A DNA stretch of 64,000 bases from Bremerella volcania. Its GTDB lineage: Bacteria; Planctomycetota; Planctomycetia; Pirellulales; Pirellulaceae. Made by a program: the position numbers and the translations under genes. The notes beneath the pieces were generated by a model that worked only from the letters and a program-made list of their open reading frames with translations, was not told where the DNA came from and ran no database searches. Shown piece after piece: positions 17,946 through 26,910 of this stretch; within the stretch, counting starts at the first letter, position 1, and each line of letters opens with the position of its first letter. The DNA is taken from the NCBI RefSeq assembly GCF_007748115.1, contig NZ_CP036289.1:5208001-5272000 (forward strand). Direction: 5' to 3'.

Positions 17946-18030
17946 GCCGAAGTGGCGGAATTGGCAGACGCGCTAGGTTCAGGTCCTAGTGGGGGTTAAC
18001 CCCGTGGAGGTTCAAGTCCTCTCTTCGGCA
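17946..18030 (+). tRNA. tRNA-Leu (anticodon CAG)
   Basis: Class II tRNA of 85 bases. The acceptor stem is GCCGAAG (17946-17952)/CTTCGGC (18023-18029) with discriminator A. The anticodon stem CTAGG/CCTAG encloses TTCAGGT with anticodon CAG at 17980-17982. The long variable arm GGGGGTTAACCCC marks it as a leucine tRNA, and the T loop GTTCAAGTC is normal. The 3' CCA is not encoded. A strong terminator follows directly. Confidence 0.97.
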
Positions 18031-18040
18031 CTCAATAAAA

Positions 18041-18075
18041 AAACCACGATGGATTGCCATCGTGGTTTTCTTTTT
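18041..18075. terminator. Bidirectional rho-independent terminator
   Basis: A perfect 12-bp stem AAACCACGATGG (18041-18052)/CCATCGTGGTTT (18057-18068) with a 4-base loop; A-rich before and T-rich after, so it can end the tRNA transcript and the convergent c-heme gene. Confidence 0.88.
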
Positions 18076-18090
18076 CTTGCGAAGCAAATC

Positions 18091-20583
18091 CTAATTCTCG
18101 GCGAACATCTCGTTGCTGCGATCGCCTCGCGACAGAAGGTAGGCCATCAGGTCCTTGATTTCTTCTTCGGTGAAGTTGTCCAGCAGTCCCTCCGGCATCA
18201 TCGACTTATCCGAGGGGACGATCTCTTCGATCGTGTTTGAGTCGACCATAGTCAGTGCGTTTGGATCGAGCATGTTGGTGTTCACCCGATAGGTGTCCCC
18301 AGCCAGGTTTACGATACGACCGACCACGACCTTACCGTCATCGGTAAGGATCTTGACGGCTTCGTATTGGTCGCTCACCTGCTTGCTCGGCAGGATGGTC
18401 GATTCCAGGATGTCTCGGGGACTGAAGCGGCCAGAGAGACCGGTCAGGTCCGGACCAATCGCCCCGCCCTGCCCCGCAAATCGATGACAGGCAAAGCAGC
18501 TTGCTTCGCCAAAGAGCTGCTGCCCCTTGTCGTAGTTGCGGTTCTTCAATGCCGAAGGCTCTACCACGGCGGCCAGGTCCTCGACGGTCCACTTCTTCAC
18601 CAGCGTGCGAGGCTTGCCACTGAAGACGGGCGTGTTTGATTCTAGCTTCTTGTTCAGAATCGAAGCCAAGGCCTTCTTACGCTGCGGCGTAAGGTTCTCG
18701 ACCGCTTCCTTCTTGATGTCCTGCACGAACAAGTCGAAGCTTGCCCCGCCGCGGTACGTGGCCGCTTTGTGGAACCAGCGGAAGTACTTTTCCTGCAGCT
18801 CGTCGGTCCAGCCAGCTTTCAGAAGCCGCAGGCTCTTGGCCAGTTCGATTTGCTGTTCCTGGGTCGGGGTGGCTTCCAGCAGGGCAACCAACTTCGGTGC
18901 GGCGACGGGTGATTGCAGGCGAACCAGCAGTTCGGCCAGCATGCGGTTCTCTTCCGGCGACTTGGCCGGCAGCAGTGGCTCGAGCTTCTTCAGGTAGCGA
19001 TCACGAACGGAAGCGTCGTCTCCCATCCTTATCAGTACGAGGCCATAGGCCCGCAACAGATCAAGCTTCTGCGACTTGCTGGCCGCGGCATAGTCGATCG
19101 TGTCGAGCTTATCTAAAACCTTTTCACGCAGCGAATCATCGCCGGTACGAGCCAAGGCGATCGCAGTGTTGATCACGCTATTGGTATCGCCCAGGGCCAG
19201 CGTCTTTTCCTGCCAAGAGGCAGCGGGTTGGTGTTCCAGAGCGATCCGGGCTGCCTGACGGATGAAACGATCGTCGCTCCCTAGGTTGGCCAGCGCGAGA
19301 TCCAGTCCTGCGGGATCCCTCGAGACGTGCAGCTTTTCAAGCTCTCGACGCAGCTTCATGGCTTCGTTGGTGCCAGAGGCAGCGGCCGTGGCTTCGGCCC
19401 CCTTATCACCGGTGTAGGTTACCCGGTAAAGGCCGGATTGAACCTTACGGCCACCCACGGTGAAGTACATCGCCTTGTCGGCTGGGCGAATAACGATATC
19501 GGTGAGTGGTAGCGGCGTGCCGGTGATGAACTCTTCGGCGGTTGCCTTATACGATGCTCCGTCTTCTTCGAGATGGACGGCATACAGCTTGCCATAGCTC
19601 CAGTCGCAAGCGTAGAGCGCTTCTTCGTATTTTTTCGGGAAGTTGGCACCGTAACCGAACGCAACGCCGGTCGGCGAACCAGGACCGATGTCGATCGTAG
19701 CCGGCGTGCTGTCGGGGTAGTATTCAGGCCACTTGCCGGATCCGTTTCGCCAGCCGAACTCGGCACCGCTCACGACATGGCAAATGCGGGTTGGACGATA
19801 CCACGGCGTGTTCAAGTCCCACTCCATGTCGGCATCGTAGGTGAACAGTTCGCCGTCACGATTGAACGCGGCGTCGTATTCGTTGCGGAAACCGACCGCC
19901 ATCAGTTCCCACTCTTTTCCTTCGGGATCAATCTTGGCGATGTATCCACCTGGAGCCATCTTGTCTCGCATGAAGCCACGACCGTAAATACGCGGCAGGA
20001 TCAGGTCTTCGTCCCAAACCTGCGGTACGCGCGAGGAAGCGAAGTCGGTCAGATTGGTTTGATTGCCGCAAACCACCACCAGGTGCTTGCCATCAGGATG
20101 CAACATGACGGCATGCGGACCATGCTCGCCGCCACCATTGAGCTTGCGCAGCTCAGTGACCTTGTCCAGCTTGCCGTCTCCGTTGCTGTCGGTCACGCGG
20201 TGAAGACCGCTGGGAAACTGACCGCTGTTAACCACGACGTACAGACTATCGAAGGCCCAGATCAACCCTTGGGCTCCACCGATCTTGACGTCGATCGGGG
20301 TCACGGCGACCTCGCCTTTGGTACCGGCGTCGGGCACGGCCACATGGTAAAGCTTGCCATACTGGTCGCAGACAATCAGATTGCCATCGGGGCCAACGCA
20401 CATACTGACCCAAGATCCCTGCTGATCTTTGGGCACCGAGTAAAGTAGTTCCACGTTGAAACCATCAGCGACCTTGAAGTGCTTGGGATCAGTGGCGGTC
20501 AGCTCCTTGGCCAGCGCTACGCCGCCCATACCGAGCAGGAGCGCGAAGGTGCTGAGGAGGGTCCAAACTTGCTTTTTTGTCAT
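18091..20583 (-). CDS. Secreted PVC-type heme-binding protein (propeller, HEAT region, CxxCH)
   Basis: An 830-residue exported protein of the planctomycete/verrucomicrobial 'putative membrane-bound dehydrogenase/heme-binding' type. Order: signal peptide ([20 protein letters not shown]), a six-bladed NHL/GDSH-like propeller (about residues 30-390, e.g. [19 protein letters not shown]), a helical HEAT-like region (about 400-640) and a C-terminal c-type heme domain with CFACH and an axial methionine candidate in SMMPEG. Presumably periplasmic or surface electron transfer tied to sugar oxidation, unproven. ATG at 20583 is preferred over 20610 because of GGTGAG upstream. It ends at the shared terminator. 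Confidence 0.9.
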   Translation of the reverse strand: MTKKQVWTLLSTFALLLGMGGVALAKELTATDPKHFKVADGFNVELLYSVPKDQQGSWVSMCVGPDGNLIVCDQYGKLYHVAVPDAGTKGEVAVTPIDVKIGGAQGLIWAFDSLYVVVNSGQFPSGLHRVTDSNGDGKLDKVTELRKLNGGGEHGPHAVMLHPDGKHLVVVCGNQTNLTDFASSRVPQVWDEDLILPRIYGRGFMRDKMAPGGYIAKIDPEGKEWELMAVGFRNEYDAAFNRDGELFTYDADMEWDLNTPWYRPTRICHVVSGAEFGWRNGSGKWPEYYPDSTPATIDIGPGSPTGVAFGYGANFPKKYEEALYACDWSYGKLYAVHLEEDGASYKATAEEFITGTPLPLTDIVIRPADKAMYFTVGGRKVQSGLYRVTYTGDKGAEATAAASGTNEAMKLRRELEKLHVSRDPAGLDLALANLGSDDRFIRQAARIALEHQPAASWQEKTLALGDTNSVINTAIALARTGDDSLREKVLDKLDTIDYAAASKSQKLDLLRAYGLVLIRMGDDASVRDRYLKKLEPLLPAKSPEENRMLAELLVRLQSPVAAPKLVALLEATPTQEQQIELAKSLRLLKAGWTDELQEKYFRWFHKAATYRGGASFDLFVQDIKKEAVENLTPQRKKALASILNKKLESNTPVFSGKPRTLVKKWTVEDLAAVVEPSALKNRNYDKGQQLFGEASCFACHRFAGQGGAIGPDLTGLSGRFSPRDILESTILPSKQVSDQYEAVKILTDDGKVVVGRIVNLAGDTYRVNTNMLDPNALTMVDSNTIEEIVPSDKSMMPEGLLDNFTEEEIKDLMAYLLSRGDRSNEMFAEN

Positions 20584-20726
20584 TGAGATCAACTCACCAG
20601 GCAAAAACATAAAAAAAAACGCTAGAGTCTTTCAACTCTCTTTCGGGGGACTTTTCAATCTAATCACAGCCGTTGCGGGCTTTCAACTCCCTTAGAAACG
20701 CTATATGGTCGTTTTAAACCAAAAAA

Positions 20727-20757
20727 GGGGGCACCGAGCTAGCTCGGTGCCCCTTTC
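20727..20757 (-). terminator. Rho-independent terminator of the PQQ-propeller gene
   Basis: GGGGCACCGAGCT (20728-20740) and AGCTCGGTGCCCC (20741-20753) form a perfect 13-bp palindrome; on the minus strand it is followed by six T residues. Confidence 0.85.
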
Positions 20758-20778
20758 GAGTTGTGAGCTGTGGACGAC

Positions 20779-22065
20779 TTACCCGCGCAGGTCGTAGCAC
20801 ATCAGCTTGTCTTGTTCGCGAAGGTAAAGCTTGCCATCCACAATGACGGGGTGCGACCAGCTTTCTTTCTCCTGGTATTCAGGCGTCAGCGTTCCTTTCA
20901 GAACGTACTCGGTCGGGTTGGCTTCCACCAGCGCCAACACGCCTGACTGATATCGGTAGATCAGATTTCCGTCAGCGTACAGAATCGCCGCCGATCCCTT
21001 CCCCTCGGGGCGGAAGTCGCCACCCCACTGCACCTTGCCGGTCTTCATTTCGACGCAGATCGGGAAGCCACTGTTGTGCTTGGTGCCGGCGTAGATGTAG
21101 TCGCCGACTTTAATCATGCCGCCGTGATGATTCTGGAACGTCTTGGCATCGAGGAAGTACACTTCTTCCGCTTCGATCTTGCCGCCAACGTTCTTCAGGT
21201 GAACCAGAGCCGCCCCGGTTTGATACCCGGTTGAAGCGAAGATGTAATCGCCATCGATCACCGGGTCGGGAATGTTGGCAGTTCCGTTGGCAACAGCGTT
21301 GTACGACCACAACAGGTCGCCGGTGTCGGCATCGACGCCAATCAAGCCGCGGCCGATTAGCTTCACGTATTGCTTCTTACCGGCTGCATTACAAACCAGG
21401 GTCGAAGAATAGCCAGCTTCATCTTTGCCTTTCTCACCCAACTTGGCATCGCCACGCGGGGTCACCCAGATTTCTTTGCCGGTCTTTTTGTCCAGACAAA
21501 CGAGCAACGCCTTGGAGGAGCCCGCACCGCAAATCAATTTGTCGCCGTCGATCAGCGGTGATTCGGCAAAGCCCCAACTTGGAAGGGACGCCCCGAATTC
21601 CTCTTGCAGGTTTCGCTTCCAGGCGACGTCACCCGACTTGCGATTCAGCCGGGCAACGGTCCCTTCCGACATCACCACGTACAGGTCTTCGCCATCGACG
21701 GTCGGCGTGCAGCGCGAACCGGTATAGCCGTGCTTGGGGACTTTCGAGGTCAGGTTTTGCTTCCAGGCGACCTTCTTCGAGTTGAGGTCAAAACAGACGA
21801 CCGCCTGACCGTCGGAGAAGTTACCGGTGGTGTAGAGGTCGTTACCAACGATCGAAACGCTGGCGTAACCTTCGCCGAGCCCTTCGGCCATCCAAAGCAG
21901 CTTGGGTTGTTTCTCTTCCCAATCGGAAATCAATCCGGTCGCCGAGGACTTGCCGTTTCGCTGGGGACCGCGCCATTGGGGCCAATCTTGATCATTCTCG
22001 GCGGACCATGCAGGGACGGTGCAGCTCAGCAGCAGCAGAGCGATCGTGGTGTACCGGCTATTCAT
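20779..22065 (-). CDS. Secreted PQQ-like beta-propeller protein
   Basis: A 428-residue exported propeller. The signal peptide is MNSRYTTIALLLLSCTVPAWSA, and the mature N-terminus DWPQWRGPQRNGKS is the signature of the large planctomycete family annotated as PQQ-binding-like. Repeated blade motifs have the pyrrolo-quinoline quinone dehydrogenase repeat form (AVVCFDLNSKKVAWK, GTVARLNRKSGDVAWKRN, ALLVCLDKKTGKEIWV, GLIGVDADTGDLLWSYN). Catalytic Asp/Cys residues of true quinoprotein alcohol dehydrogenases were not identified, so enzymatic activity is doubtful. AAGGA upstream of ATG supports the start. It may act as a scaffold or as an outer-membrane BamB-like protein (inference). Confidence 0.9.
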   Translation of the reverse strand: MNSRYTTIALLLLSCTVPAWSAENDQDWPQWRGPQRNGKSSATGLISDWEEKQPKLLWMAEGLGEGYASVSIVGNDLYTTGNFSDGQAVVCFDLNSKKVAWKQNLTSKVPKHGYTGSRCTPTVDGEDLYVVMSEGTVARLNRKSGDVAWKRNLQEEFGASLPSWGFAESPLIDGDKLICGAGSSKALLVCLDKKTGKEIWVTPRGDAKLGEKGKDEAGYSSTLVCNAAGKKQYVKLIGRGLIGVDADTGDLLWSYNAVANGTANIPDPVIDGDYIFASTGYQTGAALVHLKNVGGKIEAEEVYFLDAKTFQNHHGGMIKVGDYIYAGTKHNSGFPICVEMKTGKVQWGGDFRPEGKGSAAILYADGNLIYRYQSGVLALVEANPTEYVLKGTLTPEYQEKESWSHPVIVDGKLYLREQDKLMCYDLRG

Positions 22066-22361
22066 GCCATTTCCTTGATATTAAAGGGGAGGGACTCAGG
22101 TAAGGGAGGCGATTATGGAAGGCAGGATCGCCGTGAGATAGAATAGAGGTACCTAATTTGCAGGTGAACCTCGCTTGAGGAAAGTTTAAACGGGGTAAAA
22201 TTCCCTTGCAACTGATCGGTAAATTCACTACCCCATAGATTCAGCAGGTTTGCTGCCACAAACGTGCAGACTACCCGGCAGGCAATTTTGCCAGGTGGGT
22301 TGAGCCTGTAAATTCCCGAACACCCTGTCGTATCTCTTCTCGTGGGAATGGATTGGCCCGA

Positions 22362-23189
22362 ATGCCCTCGTCTTCGTCTAGCTCGACCCAATCAGAATTG
22401 CGGTGGTATTACGCCATCGACGACGCCCACGTGGGCCCCGTCTCGGCGACCAAGTTTTGGCAACTGGCCGAAGAAGGCGTCATCAAGGCCGATACCCTGG
22501 TCTGGTGTACCGGCTACACCGATTGGGTCCCGGCCAAAACGATTGACGGGCTCTTTCGATCTCGCCTGGGACGTTCCAGCGATTCCAGCTTCTCAGGCAG
22601 TTCGCCCAGTGCCGCTCAGCTCAACCCGACTCCGATGAAGCCCCCACCGACTGAGGATGCCTCTTCCGAACTCGACTCGACGCTGCTCATGCAAATCGCC
22701 AAGTCAGGCATCCTGCTGGGACTGCTTTGCATCGTATTTACACGGGGTTGCGATCAGATCGATCAGGCACGCGTTGACGGTCTCTCCGCACAGCGGAGCA
22801 TTTCCGAGCAGGAATTCAAACAACGCGAAGCGTCCGAGATCGCACCGCTCCAGGAGAAGGTGGACGAACTGCAATCCAAAGAATTCGTGACTGCCGAAGA
22901 CAAGAAACAACAGCAGGAAGCCATCGAGGCCCTGCGGACCGCCAAGGTCATGATGGCCAACGAACAGAAGCGGATGGAGTCGGAAGAGTGGGGGCCCCTC
23001 CGCGCGGACGAAGCCCGTGCAGCGTCCGAGAAACTCTCGGTACAGTTGTTCCGCCGAATTGCCGGTCTATTGGGGACGACCCTGACGCTTCTTGGACTGG
23101 GGATCGCTCTTTTCTATAGTCCTTCCGACCAACAGTTGGGGATTTGGATCGTGCTGGCCGTTTTGATCGCAGCGGCCTACCTGGCTTAG
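22362..23189 (+). CDS. GYF_2-domain membrane protein
   Basis: A 275-residue protein. The N-terminus holds a GYF_2 (DUF4339) domain, WYYAIDDAHVGPVSATKFWQ ... DTLVWCTGYTDWVPA, which normally binds proline-rich peptides on the cytoplasmic side. Then comes a Ser/Pro linker, a first membrane helix (IAKSGILLGLLCIVF), a long charged coiled-coil region (about residues 145-215, EQEFKQREASEIAPLQEKVD onward) and two more hydrophobic segments at the end. A TTG at 22353 in the same frame is possible; ATG at 22362 is chosen. The family is often next to RDD or DUF proteins, but no such partner is here. Function unknown. Confidence 0.8.
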   Translation: MPSSSSSSTQSELRWYYAIDDAHVGPVSATKFWQLAEEGVIKADTLVWCTGYTDWVPAKTIDGLFRSRLGRSSDSSFSGSSPSAAQLNPTPMKPPPTEDASSELDSTLLMQIAKSGILLGLLCIVFTRGCDQIDQARVDGLSAQRSISEQEFKQREASEIAPLQEKVDELQSKEFVTAEDKKQQQEAIEALRTAKVMMANEQKRMESEEWGPLRADEARAASEKLSVQLFRRIAGLLGTTLTLLGLGIALFYSPSDQQLGIWIVLAVLIAAAYLA

Positions 23190-23336
23190 GTCATGATCTG
23201 AGCAATTTCACAGGAGACCTGTTTATTTTTACAGGCCATCAGCGTTTTGATTGGAATGCAGGCCGCTAGATTTTACATTGGGTAGAGATCCTTTCCTGTT
23301 CGCCATGCCCCACTCCCCTCCTCGGAAAGCTCCTCG

Positions 23337-26300
23337 ATGTATCGCGATCCTTTACGAATTGTCCTGTTCGCGGGGCTCATGCTGGCCGTTTTCTCCCCGG
23401 TTCAAGCGGCCGAGAATGACGACAATTTCGTTCCCCGTCGTCAACAAGGGGTGCCTGGCCCTCCTCTTTCGCCGCAGGATGCAATTGCCAAGATGACCGT
23501 TCCCAGCGGGTTTTCGGTGGAAGTCGTCGCGGCGGAGCCTGACATCGTGAACCCGGTCGCGATGACGTTTGATGAAAAGGGACGCATCTGGGTCACCGAG
23601 AGCTTCGAGTACCCCCGCTCTGAGCCGGGCCCCGGCCGCGATCGCATCAAGGTGCTGGAAGACACCGACCAGGACGGGGCGATTGATAAAGTGACGATCT
23701 TTGCCGAGGGGCTGAACATTCCCTCAGGGATTGCCGTGGGCTACGGCGGCGTGTGGGTCGCCAATGCGCCGGACATCCTCTTCCTGCAAGATACCGACGG
23801 CGACTTGAAAGCGGACAAGAAGGAGGTCGTCGTCACCGGCTTCGGTCGGACTGATACGCACGAACTCCCGAACTCGTTGACCTGGGGTCCTGATGGCCAC
23901 CTTTACGGGTTGAACGGCGTTTTCAACTACTGCCACGTGAAGCATCGAGGGCAAGACTTTGTGTTCACGTGCGCCATGTTCCGGATCGATCCGCGTACCC
24001 GCGATTTCGAGCTGTTCTGCGAAGGGACCAGCAACCCCTGGGGGATCGCCTTCGACCCCAACGGTCAGGCCTTCGTCAGTGCCTGCGTGATTGATCACCT
24101 GTGGCATCTCACCGAAAGTGGCTACTACCATCGGCAAGGCGGTCCGTACCCTCCACATACCTGGAAGATTGAATCGATCGTCAATCACAAGCACCAAATG
24201 GCTGCCTATTGCGGGATCGAGTACTTTGACAGCGACGCTTATCCTCAAGAGTACCGCGACTGTTTATACATGGGCAACATTCACGGTGGCTGCGTGAATG
24301 TCGATGTTCTCGAGCGAGACGGCTCGACGTACTTTGCCAAGCCGCGTCCCGACTTTCTGACCGCCAACGACGTCTGGCACATGCCGGTCGATCAGAAGAC
24401 GGGCCCTGATGGCTGCCTGTACGTGCTCGACTGGTACGACCGGTACCACTGCTACCAGGATGCCAGGGCCCGTCCCGGTGACGTCGATCGCTTGAAAGGA
24501 CGCCTTTACCGCGTTCGCTACGAAAACACTCCGCGAGCCCAACCGTATGACCTCAGCCAGGAAACGGACGACGAACTGATCGCGCGGCTCGCTTCCGCCA
24601 ATCGCTTCTATCGCGATCAGGCCCAGCGCGTTCTCTCCGAGCGTGCCAGCACCGATGCGATCCCCAAGCTGGAGTTGGTCGTGTTGGACGAGTCGGCCTC
24701 GCAAAAGACCCGCCTGCACGCGTTGTGGTCGTTGATCGGTGCTCGTCAAATGTCCGATGCGTTCTCATTGAAACTCCTCTCGCACCCTAACCCGCAGCTA
24801 CGCAGCTGGGCTGTTCGCTACCAGGGAACCGTCGCGTCCGACAGCCCTGAGATTGCCCAGCGCATTCGCCAGTTGGCACGCGACGAAAGCCCTGACGTCC
24901 GTCTGCAGGTCGCCACGCTCGCCCCGCAAGTCGATTATCTGCCGACGGTTCCGACGCTGTTGGAAGTCTTGCATCATTCCCAAGGGGACAAGCTGATTCC
25001 GCACATCGTCTGGCAGAACCTGCATCCGCGGCTGGAACAGGAAACGCCTCAGTATCTCGTACTGATGCAGCAAGCTCCGTACGCCCAGAGTAAAGCCACT
25101 TTGTCCCTCCTGCCGCGAGCCGCCACGCGGATCCTCGGGACGCCAGGGCTTTCGGTCGAACATGTGGCGACGCTCGTGAAGCTTCTTGCTTCCCAGAAGG
25201 GACAAGAGCAGCAACTGGCTGCCTGCCTGGAACGCATCGCCGCGCAAACGCAATCGCGGGAATTGACCGGCGATCGGCTCACGCAGCTCAAGTCGCAGCT
25301 GGCCCAGTCCCTTTCCGAAGTCATGGCCATGGGTGCCAAGCACCCAGGCTACTACCATGCGGCGAACCTGGCACTGGCCTGGAATGACACCAATGCGATG
25401 AAGATCGTCCCACAGGTCTTTGCCTCGAACGCAGCGCCGACTGACCGCCGCATCGCCGCGCTCGATGCGATGCTCTCCGCCGGGCATCCCCAAGCCATTG
25501 CCCTCGTGACGAAGTATTTCGAGTCTGCCGACAACAACCAGGACGAAGTCGGGCGAGTCATCCAAACGCTCGGCAAGTCCGATTCGGATGTCGTCGCGAC
25601 GCTGCTGCTGGAACGCCTCGACTCGCTCTCGGCGGAGAACCGTCCCAAAGCGGTGGAGGTTCTTCTGCAGCGGCCTGCGTGGACGTTGCTGCTGCTGGCA
25701 CAGATTGAAAGTGGCAACGTTCCCAAAGACATCTTGTCAGTCAATCAGCTTCAGCGATTGGTTGGCACTTCCAGCCCCGATGTGACCGAGAAGATTGCCT
25801 CGATCTATGGCACTATCAAGACCGGGCGAGATCCTTCTCGCACGTTCATCGTCGCCCAGATGCGGCGGTTGATTTCCTCCAAGGAGGGTGATCCCCACCG
25901 CGGGATCGAAGTCTACAACAAGCTGTGTGGGCAGTGCCACAAGCTGCACAGCAAAGGGCAGGAAGTCGGCCCTGAGATCACCGTCAACGGGCGAGGCAAC
26001 TTCGAACAACTGCTCTCCAACGTGTTCGACCCCAGCCTGGTCATTGGCAAAGACTACCAGGCCGTCACGGTGCTGACGACGGAAGGACGCGTCCTTTCCG
26101 GGCTGCTAGTCGAGGACAGTCCTTCACGGGTCGTCCTCAAGATGCAAGGAGGCAAGCTGGAAACGGTGGCCCGGGATGACGTCGACGCGATGAAGACCTC
26201 CGACACGTCGCTGATGCCGGAGGGAATCGAGAAGCAACTTTCACCTGAAGAGATTCTCGATCTGTTCGCCTATCTGACCCTAACGAAGCCACCGTCAGAT

Positions 26301-26894
26301 CCTAAAGCCGAGTTGATTTCTGGCGCCGGCGTGATCGACCCGAACGCCATTGTACTTCCTTCCACGGCTCACAATCTCCTGGCAGACGCGAAGATATCGA
26401 CGAACGTGCCCGAGTTTGATGCCGGCAAACGTGGTGAAATGCGCGATCTGATCTTCATCCCTAAGACCGGCAAGTTCGTACGAGACTCGCAGTGGCACGA
26501 GATCGGAGTAGGTGGCGGGGCAGAGCTGGGCATACTCAGCGAAGAGAACGCGGTGACCTGGACGGCATCCTGGGACAAGCCGGTCAGCATCAACTTCCTG
26601 ACCCTGTCAGGCACGTATCCGAACCAACCTCAAGCGGACACGGCCTGGGCGGTGGAAGTGAAGATCGATGGCACTTGGCAAACGCTCGAGCGGGGCCAAG
26701 GGGGCTGGTACAACAGCGGCCGTTTCGTGTGGGGTTGGCCTGGGGCGGTGAGCGTGCCGATCGAAGCGCTGCGTGTGAAGGTGTTCAGCCGAGACGAAAA
26801 GACCCCTGTTCGCAGCATTCATTTCCGCGGCGAAGAGGGGTTCTCATGGTTTGCTGGCAATCTACTGCCGGAAACGAGCGTTGTCCGGCAGTAG
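23337..26894 (+). CDS. Giant secreted PVC-type heme-binding protein (propeller, HEAT repeats, CxxCH, C-terminal beta domain)
   Basis: A 1185-residue exported protein of the planctomycete membrane-bound-dehydrogenase family. Order: signal peptide (LRIVLFAGLMLAVFSPVQA); a propeller of about 350 residues (MTVPSGFSVEVVAAEPDIVN ... GYGGVWVANAPDILFLQDTD); HEAT repeats (about 400-840); c-type heme site CGQCH at about residue 865 with a methionine in SLMPEG; then about 180 further residues (about 1000-1185) predicted as a carbohydrate-binding-like beta sandwich (NAVTWTASWDKPVSINFLTL). The extra C-terminal domain makes it larger than the 18 kb paralogue. No good ribosome-binding site precedes ATG at 23337. 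Electron-transfer partner unknown. Confidence 0.9.
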   Translation: MYRDPLRIVLFAGLMLAVFSPVQAAENDDNFVPRRQQGVPGPPLSPQDAIAKMTVPSGFSVEVVAAEPDIVNPVAMTFDEKGRIWVTESFEYPRSEPGPGRDRIKVLEDTDQDGAIDKVTIFAEGLNIPSGIAVGYGGVWVANAPDILFLQDTDGDLKADKKEVVVTGFGRTDTHELPNSLTWGPDGHLYGLNGVFNYCHVKHRGQDFVFTCAMFRIDPRTRDFELFCEGTSNPWGIAFDPNGQAFVSACVIDHLWHLTESGYYHRQGGPYPPHTWKIESIVNHKHQMAAYCGIEYFDSDAYPQEYRDCLYMGNIHGGCVNVDVLERDGSTYFAKPRPDFLTANDVWHMPVDQKTGPDGCLYVLDWYDRYHCYQDARARPGDVDRLKGRLYRVRYENTPRAQPYDLSQETDDELIARLASANRFYRDQAQRVLSERASTDAIPKLELVVLDESASQKTRLHALWSLIGARQMSDAFSLKLLSHPNPQLRSWAVRYQGTVASDSPEIAQRIRQLARDESPDVRLQVATLAPQVDYLPTVPTLLEVLHHSQGDKLIPHIVWQNLHPRLEQETPQYLVLMQQAPYAQSKATLSLLPRAATRILGTPGLSVEHVATLVKLLASQKGQEQQLAACLERIAAQTQSRELTGDRLTQLKSQLAQSLSEVMAMGAKHPGYYHAANLALAWNDTNAMKIVPQVFASNAAPTDRRIAALDAMLSAGHPQAIALVTKYFESADNNQDEVGRVIQTLGKSDSDVVATLLLERLDSLSAENRPKAVEVLLQRPAWTLLLLAQIESGNVPKDILSVNQLQRLVGTSSPDVTEKIASIYGTIKTGRDPSRTFIVAQMRRLISSKEGDPHRGIEVYNKLCGQCHKLHSKGQEVGPEITVNGRGNFEQLLSNVFDPSLVIGKDYQAVTVLTTEGRVLSGLLVEDSPSRVVLKMQGGKLETVARDDVDAMKTSDTSLMPEGIEKQLSPEEILDLFAYLTLTKPPSDPKAELISGAGVIDPNAIVLPSTAHNLLADAKISTNVPEFDAGKRGEMRDLIFIPKTGKFVRDSQWHEIGVGGGAELGILSEENAVTWTASWDKPVSINFLTLSGTYPNQPQADTAWAVEVKIDGTWQTLERGQGGWYNSGRFVWGWPGAVSVPIEALRVKVFSRDEKTPVRSIHFRGEEGFSWFAGNLLPETSVVRQ

Positions 26895-26910
26895 TCCTGT
26901 TTGCCACTAA